Source: an uncultured Muribaculum sp. (lineage in GTDB: Bacteria > Bacteroidota > Bacteroidia > Bacteroidales > Muribaculaceae). Taken from it: a stretch of 64,000 bases of DNA. A program made the position numbers and the translations under genes. Below, piece by piece: positions 22,325-30,115 of this stretch; the stretch's first letter is position 1; each line of letters begins with the position of its first letter. The notes below the pieces were generated by a model that was not told the DNA's origin, did no database searches, and saw nothing but the letters and a program-made list of their open reading frames with translations. The stretch is taken from contig CAJTSK010000014.1 in NCBI GenBank assembly GCA_910578835.1, positions 1-64,000 of the forward strand, read 5' to 3'.

Positions 22325-22888
22325 ATGAAAAGTATCACATCATTCACCCTACAGTATGCCCACCGTTTTTATGGCTTCAAGGGAGAGGCGCAGTACCTTC
22401 ACGGTCACACAGGAAATCTGACAATCGAGGTCGAGGACACCATTAACGAAGGTGTCAATATGGTTTTTCCATGTAACGAGATAAAGAAAACCGCATGGGA
22501 GGTTCTGAAAAATTTTGATCATGCATTGGTGCTCCGTGAAGACGACCCGCTGCTTCCCGCTATTGTCGGGGTCTATGAAAAGCAAGGGATAAAAGACGGT
22601 CATCCACAAAACCTGTTGAAAGGTCCGGCATTCCATACTGAGTTGGCAACGGCATATCCTGATGCACGACTTGTAGTGACAAAGGAGACAATGACGGTAG
22701 AAGGAATGATAAAGATTGTCTATAACCTGTTGAAAGACCAGCTGAATATCTCCAAGATAACCTTTACGAGCGGAGATAACGCCGCATCACAGGAATATCA
22801 GCCTGCCGGAACTATCGAACGCTGTCCGCTTTGTGGTATCGCGCTGAATGAGCAGGGAGTCTGCGAAAAGTGCGGATACCGGAAATAG
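22325..22888 (+). CDS. QueD/PTPS-family protein with C-terminal zinc ribbon, catalytic Cys absent
   Basis: A 187-residue member of the 6-pyruvoyltetrahydropterin synthase/QueD superfamily. The zinc triad is kept: His13 in YAHRFYG and His26/His28 in YLHGHTGN. His66 (DHALVL) and Glu121 (VTKETMT) match the usual catalytic partners. In QueD a catalytic Cys stands four residues before the first His of HGH; here that place is Ala22. The C-terminal 22 residues form a zinc ribbon with Cys167, Cys170, Cys180 and Cys183. It may therefore be a paralogue acting in another pterin or deazapurine reaction. No queC or queE lies nearby. Confidence 0.82.
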   Translation: MKSITSFTLQYAHRFYGFKGEAQYLHGHTGNLTIEVEDTINEGVNMVFPCNEIKKTAWEVLKNFDHALVLREDDPLLPAIVGVYEKQGIKDGHPQNLLKGPAFHTELATAYPDARLVVTKETMTVEGMIKIVYNLLKDQLNISKITFTSGDNAASQEYQPAGTIERCPLCGIALNEQGVCEKCGYRK

Positions 22889-22929
22889 AGCAACCATAAG
22901 CCCTTATAAAAATCAGGGCTAAAAATAAG

Positions 22930-22971
22930 ACTGCACCCCAAAAGCCTGCCGCAAGGCTTTTGGAGTGCAGT
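22930..22971. terminator. Bidirectional terminator between convergent genes
   Basis: An 18-bp stem with one mismatch (22930-22947 with 22954-22971) and a 6-nt loop. T-rich sequence lies on the - strand side (CTTATTTTTA), so it best ends the MATE operon and may also serve the QueD-like gene. Confidence 0.8.
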
Positions 22972-23014
22972 TGCTTTATGATGCATAAAAGAGCCGGAGA
23001 TATAACAGCAGGTG

Positions 23015-24418
23015 CTATTTGTCGGTCAGCGGAATCCAGCGGTTGCGAAGTAGGCGGATGAGGAAGATGGTGCCGCGGAATATCAGTTCGGCACACATCG
23101 CTACCCACACACCTTTAAGTCCCATTGTACGTGACAATAGCCATGCGAGAGGAAGTCGTACAATCCATATGCTGCCGAAGTTCATAATTGCCGGCAGTGT
23201 AGTGTTGCCCACTCCGACAAATACGCCATAAGCGACAATTGAAGCCGCAAACATAGGCTCTGCCCACGCTTCTATACGTAATATCTCTGCGCCGAGGTGA
23301 CTGATGCCCTCCACCGGAGTCATCATTTCCATAATCCATGGCGCGACAATCCACATCGCCACTCCCATAACTGTCATGACAATCATGCCGAGCCCCACGG
23401 TGATGTAGGCAAACCGCTTTACAAGGTCGCGGCGTCCGGCACCGTAGCTTTGTCCCACAAGAGTGGTCGCGGCGTCGCCTATACCGTAGCCCGGCATATA
23501 ACACAGGCTTTCGGCAGTCACGGCAAAGGCGTTGGCTGCAATTGCGATGACACCGAGCGGTGCCACAATCATGGTCACGGCAATCTGGGCGCCGCATATA
23601 ACGGCATGTTCGATAGTCATCGGAGCCGATATGGTGGCTGCCTTGCGCAATACCGGACGCCGCGGGCGGTAGCTGCCACGGAGTCCGCGAAGACGCAGTT
23701 CAGGCTGTCGGCAGTAGACCCAGTAAAGCATCAGCAACGCGGTGACAGCTTCTGCAAGGACTGTGCCGAGTGCCGCACCGAGCACACCCAGTCCCGCGCC
23801 CGGCATCGTCACGCTGTGACCGAAGATATCGATGTCGCGAGTCGGAAATATGAGCAGGAAATTAAACAGGCAGTCCATGACACACATCATTACATTGAGC
23901 AGGCTCGGCACCTTTATATTGCCTACACACCGGAGCATACCGCCGGCGAGATAGTTCATGGTGAGCAGCGGGAGTGCAGCCACAAATACAAGGAAATAGA
24001 GCGATGCTTGCGCGCAGATGACCTCGGTGCCGCCGAGCCAGTGGGGGAGTTGCCGGCTTATCGCGGCTCCGACTGCCATTACTGCCACACTGAATAACAG
24101 ACACGCCACTATAGCCTGGCGCAATACATCGCGCGCTCCCGCGATATCCTTTGCCCCCACTTTGTGAGCCACCTGAACTGAAAAGCCTGTCGTGGCGGCT
24201 GAACAGATACCCCAGAAGAGCCACAGCGACGTGGAGACAAGTCCGATTGCCGCCGAGGCATCGGCTCCGAGATGACCGACCATAGAGGCGTCGATATATT
24301 GCATGAGTATGCTTGACAACTGGGCGAGCATAGCGGGGAGCGACAGCGCCACTGTAAGTTTCAGCTGCTGCCGGAAAGACATCGCTTTCCCTTCGCGTAT
24401 CATTGAAATATCAGCCAT
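23015..24418 (-). CDS. MATE family efflux transporter
   Basis: Multidrug/toxin extrusion transporter with about 12 membrane helices; 467 residues from the Met at 24418 (MADISMIREGKAMSFRQQLK). The open frame extends 49 codons further upstream, but that part lies inside the patB gene and looks like shadow sequence rich in Arg and Pro. Family-like segments are YIDASMVGHLGADASAAIGL near the N-terminus and GYGIGDAATTLVGQSYGAG in the second half. It is the third gene of a DUF3737-patB-MATE operon, 20 nt behind patB. It exchanges drugs or metabolites for Na+ or H+; the substrate is unknown. Confidence 0.93.
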   Translation of the reverse strand: MADISMIREGKAMSFRQQLKLTVALSLPAMLAQLSSILMQYIDASMVGHLGADASAAIGLVSTSLWLFWGICSAATTGFSVQVAHKVGAKDIAGARDVLRQAIVACLLFSVAVMAVGAAISRQLPHWLGGTEVICAQASLYFLVFVAALPLLTMNYLAGGMLRCVGNIKVPSLLNVMMCVMDCLFNFLLIFPTRDIDIFGHSVTMPGAGLGVLGAALGTVLAEAVTALLMLYWVYCRQPELRLRGLRGSYRPRRPVLRKAATISAPMTIEHAVICGAQIAVTMIVAPLGVIAIAANAFAVTAESLCYMPGYGIGDAATTLVGQSYGAGRRDLVKRFAYITVGLGMIVMTVMGVAMWIVAPWIMEMMTPVEGISHLGAEILRIEAWAEPMFAASIVAYGVFVGVGNTTLPAIMNFGSIWIVRLPLAWLLSRTMGLKGVWVAMCAELIFRGTIFLIRLLRNRWIPLTDK

Positions 24419-24438
24419 CTCTTTTCCTTTGTTGAAGA

Positions 24439-25608
24439 TTATTTGCCGAGATTGCTTACCGCGCGGCTTAGGCGGCGGAGCCCTTCGAGCAACCGGCTTG
24501 CCGGGCAAGCCATGTTGATGCGGATATATCCTTCTGTTCCATACATCGCGCCTGAGTTGACCCACACTTTTTCGGTGTCAAGCGCAAATTTTTCGAGGCT
24601 TACCGAATCGATACCAAGAGGAGTGATGTCGACCCATGCGAGATAAGTCGCCTCAAGGCTGCACACTTTTAGCTGTGGCATCTCCGTAGAGAAGAAATCC
24701 ACGAGCCTACGGTAGTTGCCGGCGATATAACTGCGCAGCGCGTCGAGCCATTCCTCCCCTTCGGTATAGGCGGCAATAAGTGCCGTCACGCCAAACGGGT
24801 TTACGTCACACACCTCATTGTCGTTGATGGCGCGGTCAATGATGTCGCGCACCGGCTGTGACGGGGCGATTATGTTGGCAATCTGAAGTCCGGCGATGTT
24901 AAACGCCTTGCTCGGCGAGCAGCATACGACGGCTTCGGAATCGACTGTGGCATAGGGCGTGTATTCCTTTCCCGGCAGTGTCAGTTCGCAATGGATTTCA
25001 TCGCTTACCACTGTCACTCCGTGGCGATGGCAGATGACCGCAATCCGTTCAAGCTCCTCGCGGCTCCATATGCGCCCTGTGGGATTATGGGGATTGCAGA
25101 GCAGAAACACTTTGTTGGCAGGGTCGGCGCATGCCTTTTCAAGCGACTCAAAGTCGATGGAGTAGGAGAATGAGTCACCGGCATCGGTGCGTAAGAGGGG
25201 ATTCTCGACAATTGTACAGCTGTTGTTGCGTATTGAAGAGAAAAAGCAGTTGTAGGCGGGAGTGTTGACTATCACTCCGTCGCCCGGTCGCGTAAGAGCC
25301 TTGATGATGGCTGAAACAGCAGGGACAACCCCGGAGGTATAGATTACCATGTCGGGGTCGATTGTCCAGTTATGGTGTCTGATGTTCCATGCAGTCAGGG
25401 CACGGTAATACTCTTCCGGTACTTTCACATATCCAAACACACCGTGGTCAACACGCTTTTGCAATGCCCTGATTATGGCAGGAGCCGCGGTGAAGTCCAT
25501 ATCGGCGACCCAGAGGGGTATTATCTTCAGGTCGGATGCGGAGTCCCATTTGTAGGAGCCGGAGCCACGCCTGTCGACGAGCCGGTCAAAGTCAAAGCCG
25601 GCTGTCAT
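24439..25608 (-). CDS. PLP-dependent aminotransferase/C-S lyase, MalY/PatB family
   Basis: A 389-residue fold-type I pyridoxal phosphate enzyme. The N-terminus FDRLVDRRGSGSYKWD and the segment PLWVADMDF are typical of the MalY/PatB group, which cleaves C-S bonds of cystathionine or cysteine conjugates. LCNPHNPTGRIW, VVSDEIHCEL and the PLP-lysine segment SPSKAFNIAGLQ are all present. Its start overlaps the DUF3737 gene by 4 nt and MATE follows after 20 nt. A role in releasing thiols or methionine synthesis is possible; the exact substrate is not decided by sequence. Confidence 0.93.
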   Translation of the reverse strand: MTAGFDFDRLVDRRGSGSYKWDSASDLKIIPLWVADMDFTAAPAIIRALQKRVDHGVFGYVKVPEEYYRALTAWNIRHHNWTIDPDMVIYTSGVVPAVSAIIKALTRPGDGVIVNTPAYNCFFSSIRNNSCTIVENPLLRTDAGDSFSYSIDFESLEKACADPANKVFLLCNPHNPTGRIWSREELERIAVICHRHGVTVVSDEIHCELTLPGKEYTPYATVDSEAVVCCSPSKAFNIAGLQIANIIAPSQPVRDIIDRAINDNEVCDVNPFGVTALIAAYTEGEEWLDALRSYIAGNYRRLVDFFSTEMPQLKVCSLEATYLAWVDITPLGIDSVSLEKFALDTEKVWVNSGAMYGTEGYIRINMACPASRLLEGLRRLSRAVSNLGK

Positions 25609-26450
25609 TGGCGCGTGATTATTTCTACCGGGTCAATGGCAAGGGAATTGCCGTCAATTATCACTTCACCCACTGAGGCAGCCTCGATTTTGCCGGCACG
25701 AGGATTTTTGATGCTGGTCACCGGCGAGGTTATGGTGGCGTTGACCTCGCTGTCTTCAAATGCAAGGTCGCAGTCGGGGGCAAACTCGCAATCTTCCAGG
25801 GTCAGGTCGCGGGCATAGCAGAGCGGCTGTGTACCGCTGATTTTGCAACGTACAAGACGGAGGCGGCGTGAGTGCCAGCCAAGATACTCGCCATTTAGCT
25901 CCGAGTCATAGACGGTGACATTTTCTGTTCCCCAAAACGCGTCTTTCGAGTCGATTCGGGCATTGCGTATCTCTACGTCGGTGCAATATTGAAATGAGTA
26001 GTTGCCCTCCTGGCGGTAACGGTTGATACGTATGTGATGGCTGTGCATGAACAGGTAGTCGGCATTCTTGACTTCCACCTCCTCCATGTCGACATTGCTG
26101 CAATGCCAGAGGGTTTCTTCCGCGTCAGGGATTACGACCCTGCGGAGAACGATGCCGTCAAGCTCGCGAAACATCTTGGGTGCCTCGACACGGGTGTCGG
26201 TCATGACCAGATTGCGTGAATACCATAGCGCGGCGCGTGCGCCCGGAGTAAACACACATTCCTTTACCTTAAAGCCGTCGGTGTGCCAGAAAGGATATTT
26301 CCCCTCAAACCGGCAGTGGGTCGCTTCAATATTGGCGCAGCATTTCAGTGCTGACTCGCCTGCGTGAAACACTACGTCGTGAAGACGCAGGTTGCGGGCG
26401 GCGAAGAGCGGGCGCTCTCCGCCAAATTCTTGATTAGTAATCTCTGTCAT
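25605..26450 (-). CDS. DUF3737 family protein (beta-helix-like)
   Basis: A 281-residue cytoplasmic protein with many short repeats of hydrophobic strands and turns (for example ANIEATHCRFEGKYPFWHTD, NLVMTDTRVEAPKMF, DVEIRNARIDSKDAFWGT), as in right-handed beta-helix proteins. The start EITNQEFGGERPLFAARNL and the closing part fit DUF3737 as I recall it. The function is unknown. It is the first gene of an operon with a PatB-type lyase (4-nt overlap) and a MATE transporter, a partnership that suggests a linked small-molecule pathway. Confidence 0.85.
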   Translation of the reverse strand: MTEITNQEFGGERPLFAARNLRLHDVVFHAGESALKCCANIEATHCRFEGKYPFWHTDGFKVKECVFTPGARAALWYSRNLVMTDTRVEAPKMFRELDGIVLRRVVIPDAEETLWHCSNVDMEEVEVKNADYLFMHSHHIRINRYRQEGNYSFQYCTDVEIRNARIDSKDAFWGTENVTVYDSELNGEYLGWHSRRLRLVRCKISGTQPLCYARDLTLEDCEFAPDCDLAFEDSEVNATITSPVTSIKNPRAGKIEAASVGEVIIDGNSLAIDPVEIITRQ

Positions 26451-26522
26451 AGTGAATCAGTCAATATCTATTTTTGCAATTATCCTCGCCTCAGGATTTT
26501 TTTATGGTCGTCGTCCCGTGGA

Positions 26523-27515
26523 TTACTCTATGGTCACGAGCGTGTATTTCTGCGAGCCGAGCCCAAGCTTCTCGGCAGCTTCCAGGATGTGGGTGCCGTG
26601 GCGCGAGTTGATACGCTCAAGCAGCTCTTCCTTGCCCTCCTCGTCGGTGTGCATCACCATGTCTACCGAAGCCCTGTCAAGAGCCACGGGGTCGAGGGAT
26701 GCGAGTATGCCGAGGTCGCCCATGACGGGAGGGGCGGCGTTGGCGTCGCAGTCACAGTCGACAGAGAGATTGTTGGCAACGTTGATGAAGAGCATGCGGT
26801 CGCCCATATGGTCAAATACGCCTTTGCATGCGTCGGCCATGGATTCAAGGAATACATCTTGCTCGGCGATATTTTCCCATATCAATGAGGCATCATTTAC
26901 CTTGCCGCCTGAGTGAATCCACGCCTTGCCGTCGGATGAGGCGATACCGATTGCCACATTTTTCAGCGCACCGCCAAATCCACCCATGGCGTGCCCTTTG
27001 AAGTGGGAGAGCACCACGAGGAAATCGTAGTCAAGGAAATGCTTGCCCACATAGTTCTTGTCGAGATGCAATCCTCCGTTGACCGGAAGTATAGTATCGC
27101 CTTCGGCATCCATGATGTCGACATTGGCGATTTTGTTGTAGCCATGTTCCTCGACAGTGCGGAGATGTTTCTCCGTGGTGTTGCGCGAGCCTTCATAAGC
27201 TGTGTTACATTCAACAAGGGTGCCGTTGACCGCCTGTACGAAATCCTTTATCAAGTTGGGGTCAAGCTGATGGCTCTTGTCTGACTCGCCGGTGGAGATT
27301 TTCACGGCAACATTGTTTCCCTCTGCTTTCCTGCCGAGTGCCTTGTAGATTTTTACAATGTTGTCGGGGGTGATGTCTTTGATGTAATATACTACCGGGA
27401 GTGAGTCGGTGTCGGAAGCGGTGGTTTCTGCCGCTGCCTTGGCGCTGTTGGCACAGCTGCTCATGTTTAGAAGTGTGCCGCATGCAGCACAAAGGAGAAA
27501 TGATTTCTTAAGCAT
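26523..27515 (-). CDS. DUF362 domain lipoprotein
   Basis: From the Met at 27515 the protein has 330 residues and a signal peptide ending in MSSC, a lipobox; nine further upstream codons in frame are less plausible. The body contains DUF362 features: VAVKISTGES, the central block FLVVLSHFKGHAMGGFGGALKN, and the Cys-containing segment VDCDCDANAAPP. DUF362 proteins are often found as iron-sulfur or metal-related proteins without a clear role. It is monocistronic, 72 nt from DUF3737 and with its own -7 box upstream. Confidence 0.85.
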   Translation of the reverse strand: MLKKSFLLCAACGTLLNMSSCANSAKAAAETTASDTDSLPVVYYIKDITPDNIVKIYKALGRKAEGNNVAVKISTGESDKSHQLDPNLIKDFVQAVNGTLVECNTAYEGSRNTTEKHLRTVEEHGYNKIANVDIMDAEGDTILPVNGGLHLDKNYVGKHFLDYDFLVVLSHFKGHAMGGFGGALKNVAIGIASSDGKAWIHSGGKVNDASLIWENIAEQDVFLESMADACKGVFDHMGDRMLFINVANNLSVDCDCDANAAPPVMGDLGILASLDPVALDRASVDMVMHTDEEGKEELLERINSRHGTHILEAAEKLGLGSQKYTLVTIE

Positions 27516-27554
27516 ATTGTTGATATGATTGGTTATACACAATAATTCACATTA

Positions 27555-27562
27555 CAAAGATA
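27555..27562 (-). promoter_or_regulatory. Candidate -7 box for DUF362 gene
   Basis: The - strand reads TATCTTTG (TAnnTTTG consensus), 39 nt before the start at 27515. Confidence 0.5.
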
Positions 27563-27662
27563 CGTCAAAAAACATATTGAACATAACCATTAAACCGCTA
27601 AAGATTACCATAATTACAGAATATAAGAACTTTTATTATTAAACAAGCTCTAATAAAATGAT

Positions 27663-27700
27663 GGCAGGATAGGAGCCGGGAATCCGGTCGCTATCCTGCC
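27663..27700 (-). terminator. Terminator after hpf
   Basis: A perfect 10-bp stem (27663-27672 with 27691-27700, arm GGCAGGATAG) with an 18-nt loop that can fold further (CCGG repeats). On the - strand it follows hpf and is trailed by ATCATTTTATTAG. Confidence 0.72.
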
Positions 27701-27740
27701 TTATTGGTGATATGACTGACCCTGCGGGTCGAGTCAACGG

Positions 27741-28043
27741 TTATCTGTTGGTCTCTTTGCCTTTCTGGCGTTCAAGCTGTTTCTCCAGGGCTTCAAGAGA
27801 GAGGTCGACCGCTTCTTCAAATGTGTCGGCTATTTTTGATGCGAATATATCTTCACGTGGCGGAACTGAAATAAGGATTCCTGCCTCCTTGTTCATTGAT
27901 GTTTCGGGTTTGATTACGTTGAGAGTTACTTCAACGTTGTTTATGTTTTCGTAACGACGGGCAAGGCGGTTGACTTTCTTGTTGATAAAGTCCTTCAGGT
28001 TTTCGGTGGCGTCAAAGTGGATTGACTTGATGTTAATGTCCAT
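27741..28043 (-). CDS. hpf: Ribosome hibernation promoting factor, short form (HPF/RaiA)
   Basis: A 100-residue protein starting MDINIKSIHFDATENLKDFI, with the beta-alpha-beta-beta-beta-alpha pattern of HPF/RaiA and the second helix EEAVDLSLEALEKQLERQK. It binds the 30S subunit in stationary phase and blocks the A and P sites. The C-terminal dimerisation domain of long HPF is absent. Its start overlaps the end of xerC by 11 nt, so it is translated from the rpsU-xerC-hpf transcript. A hairpin terminator lies about 40 nt behind it. Confidence 0.92.
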   Translation of the reverse strand: MDINIKSIHFDATENLKDFINKKVNRLARRYENINNVEVTLNVIKPETSMNKEAGILISVPPREDIFASKIADTFEEAVDLSLEALEKQLERQKGKETNR

Positions 28044-28944
28044 GATGTCCTCCTTTTTTTAATGCACGTGGATGTGCTTGTTGGTAATTTTGTTTAAGTT
28101 CTCGATAAGTTATATGGGTGTACACCTGAGTCGTTGCGAGCGACTGGTGACCAAGTAACTGCTGTACTGAATAGAGGTCGGCACCGTTGTTGAGCATGTC
28201 GGTGGCAAATGAGTGGCGCAACACGTGGGGGCTTTGGCGCCGGGCTACTGTGTGACCGCTCAAGGCGTTGTGTACCGCGTTGTAGACGAGTTTACGGTAT
28301 ATTGGCTCGCCCGACTTCCTGACGAAAAATTCATCGGCTGCGGGGGGCGGTACTGTCGAGGCGCGTAGGTTGCGATACTGTGCTATCATTTTTGCCAATT
28401 CTGGTCCGAAAGGGATTATTCTTTCCTTATTACGCTTGCCGAGCACTTTTAGTTCACCTCTGGCTGTGTCTATGTCGGCATCAAGGAGTCCGGTTACTTC
28501 CGATGCTCGCAGGCCTGTGGTGTATATCATGTCCACAATAAGCCTGTCGCGCACCTGATTGAAGTCATCGGTGTCAATTTCGGCATCAAGTATCGCGGCT
28601 GTCTCCGACTGGCGGGCGTAGACGGGCAAGGGCTTGTCGGTCTTGGCGAGGGTGAGGTCGGCGGCAGGATTGTAGGTCATGCCGTGCTGCCTCATCATGT
28701 ACCGGAAAAATGCCCTTAGTGCCTGTACCTTGCGGCGTATGGTGCGCGGAGAGTCTCCGCTGCGGGCAAGGGAGTTAATCCATAGCCTGAGGTCGGATGT
28801 GGTGACATCGGCGGGATGTAGCTCCTCCGGCTTGTTGCCTGTGGCGAAATCAGCCCATTGTGTAAGGTCTCGTGTATATGCAGAAACGGTGTGAGCTGAA
28901 AGAGCCAACTCACACCGTATATATGTAATAAAAGAGTTTAGCAT
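28033..28944 (-). CDS. xerC: Tyrosine recombinase XerC/XerD-like
   Basis: A 303-residue tyrosine recombinase that resolves chromosome dimers. The N-terminal SAM-like domain covers about residues 1-90. The catalytic residues are all visible: Arg146 (TTGLRASEV), Lys170 (VLGKRNKER), His240 and Arg243 (HVLRHSFATDML), His266 (LLGHQSLATTQ) and the nucleophile Tyr275 (VYTH). Length and the link to rpsU and hpf point to the housekeeping recombinase rather than an element integrase. A hairpin lies directly over and upstream of the start codon, which may limit its expression relative to rpsU. Confidence 0.92.
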   Translation of the reverse strand: MLNSFITYIRCELALSAHTVSAYTRDLTQWADFATGNKPEELHPADVTTSDLRLWINSLARSGDSPRTIRRKVQALRAFFRYMMRQHGMTYNPAADLTLAKTDKPLPVYARQSETAAILDAEIDTDDFNQVRDRLIVDMIYTTGLRASEVTGLLDADIDTARGELKVLGKRNKERIIPFGPELAKMIAQYRNLRASTVPPPAADEFFVRKSGEPIYRKLVYNAVHNALSGHTVARRQSPHVLRHSFATDMLNNGADLYSVQQLLGHQSLATTQVYTHITYRELKQNYQQAHPRALKKGGHHGH

Positions 28945-28985
28945 AATATATTCGTAATCCTTACGATTACGAATATAACTCTTTT
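28930..28985 (-). promoter_or_regulatory. Stable hairpin overlapping the xerC start region
   Basis: A 13-bp perfect stem (28947-28959 with 28965-28977) with loop CTTAC, and an outer AAAAGAGTT/AACTCTTTT pairing (28930-28938 with 28977-28985) that includes the first xerC codons. It can act as a partial terminator after rpsU or hide the xerC start. Function is inferred. Confidence 0.65.
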
Positions 28986-29023
28986 ATCTGAATTAACCAA
29001 ATAAAAAGGAGGGAAATTCTGTA

Positions 29024-29215
29024 TTATTCCTCAACCATGCGAAGCTTCTGCACGTAAACAGCCTTCATCATCTTCTTGCGGTTAGTGATGCTGGGCTTTT
29101 CAAATGCCTGACGGCTACGCAGTTCCTTCACGATGCCTGTCTTTTCAAATTTTCTTTTGAACTTCTTGAGAGCTTTTTCGATGTTTTCGCCTTCTTTTAC
29201 TTGTACGATTATCAT
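29024..29215 (-). CDS. rpsU: 30S ribosomal protein S21
   Basis: A 63-residue basic protein, MIIVQVKEGENIEKALKKFK, the S21 pattern, with FEKTGIVKELRSRQAFEKPS and a basic C-terminal tail. In Bacteroidota, S21 is part of the group (with S6 and S18) that holds the anti-Shine-Dalgarno end of 16S rRNA, which fits the absence of Shine-Dalgarno sites here. It leads the rpsU-xerC-hpf transcript from a very good Bacteroidales promoter. Confidence 0.96.
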   Translation of the reverse strand: MIIVQVKEGENIEKALKKFKRKFEKTGIVKELRSRQAFEKPSITNRKKMMKAVYVQKLRMVEE

Positions 29216-29262
29216 TTTGTTATTATGGTTTTGTTTGTATTTACGTTTTTGTAATTGCGCGA

Positions 29263-29292
29263 CAAAATTACATATACTTTTCGATATGACAA
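29263..29292 (-). promoter_or_regulatory. Promoter of rpsU-xerC-hpf
   Basis: On the - strand: TTG (29290-29292), 19 nt, then TAATTTTG (29263-29270). This is an excellent match to the Bacteroidales -33/-7 pair. An inverted TGACA-N8-TGTCA (29287-29304) overlaps the -33. Confidence 0.72.
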
Positions 29293-29329
29293 AATTTTAT
29301 GTCAATAAAAGTGTCTGTATATATGTGAT

Positions 29330-30109
29330 TTATTTGTCGATGCCGTTGTCTTCGGTTACTCCTGCAAGCTCGGGGTCAATCATGATACGACCGCAGTACT
29401 CACATACGATGACTTTCTTGTGCATCTTGATTTCCATCTGCTTCTGCGGGGGGATGCGGTTGAAGCAACCTCCACAGGCGTTGCGCTGGATGTAGACGAT
29501 GCCGAGTCCGTTGCGCGCATTGTCGCGGATACGCTTGAATGCTTTCAGTGTGCGCTCGTCGATACGCGGCTCGATTTCCTTTGCCTGGATGCGCAGACGC
29601 TCTTCGTCCTGACGGGTTTCTGACACGATTTCGTCAAGCTCGGTCTGCTTTTCCTTCAAGATGTGTTCGCTGTCTTTCAGACGCTCTTCTGTGGCGGCAA
29701 TCTCGTTGGTCTTGTTGTCGATTGCGCGGGCATACTCGTTGAGGTGCTTTTCGCAAAGCTCGATTTCGAGGGTCTGGAACTCTACCTCTTTAGAAAGGAG
29801 GTCAAACTCGCGGTTATTTCTTACGTTGTCGAGCTGTTCCTTGTAGCGCGCGATTTTTGACTGAGACTCGTTGATTTTTTCTTTTTCGATTACAGTCTTC
29901 TTGCGCAGGTCTTCTACATCGCGACGGTAATTCTCGATGCGGGTGTGCAGTCCCTCGATATTGTCCTCAAGATCCTTTACTTCAAGGGGAAGTTCGCCAC
30001 GGATGGTCTTGATGCGGTCGATTTCAGAGAGTATGGTCTGGAGCTCGTAAAGGGATTTCAGGCGCTGCTCTACTGAAAGTACTTCATTTTTGTTCTTGTC
30101 TGTAGCCAT
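29330..30109 (-). CDS. Coiled-coil protein with C4-type zinc ribbon
   Basis: A 259-residue cytoplasmic protein. Residues about 15-190 are a long antiparallel coiled coil (heptads rich in Glu, Lys, Leu), with the LDNVRNNREFDLLSKEVEF segment typical of this family. The C-terminal zinc ribbon has Cys in ACGGCFNRIPP and VCEYCGRI. This matches the zf-RING_7/CT398-like family, whose role is unclear. The gene follows nif3 by 6 nt, an association frequent in Bacteroidota and beyond, so the two proteins may act together. Confidence 0.87.
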   Translation of the reverse strand: MATDKNKNEVLSVEQRLKSLYELQTILSEIDRIKTIRGELPLEVKDLEDNIEGLHTRIENYRRDVEDLRKKTVIEKEKINESQSKIARYKEQLDNVRNNREFDLLSKEVEFQTLEIELCEKHLNEYARAIDNKTNEIAATEERLKDSEHILKEKQTELDEIVSETRQDEERLRIQAKEIEPRIDERTLKAFKRIRDNARNGLGIVYIQRNACGGCFNRIPPQKQMEIKMHKKVIVCEYCGRIMIDPELAGVTEDNGIDK

Positions 30110-30115
30110 GTTTGC

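Noticed and set aside
23297..24097. 266-codon + strand frame opposite the MATE gene
   Set aside because: His/Arg-rich shadow composition fully inside the MATE gene.
24419..24565. N-terminal extension of the MATE protein by 49 residues
   Set aside because: It overlaps patB, is rich in Arg/Pro and unlike the family; the Met at 24418 gives the standard N-terminus.
28033..28944. Integrase of a mobile element
   Set aside because: Linkage with rpsU and hpf, usual length and lack of att-like repeats fit the housekeeping XerC/D.
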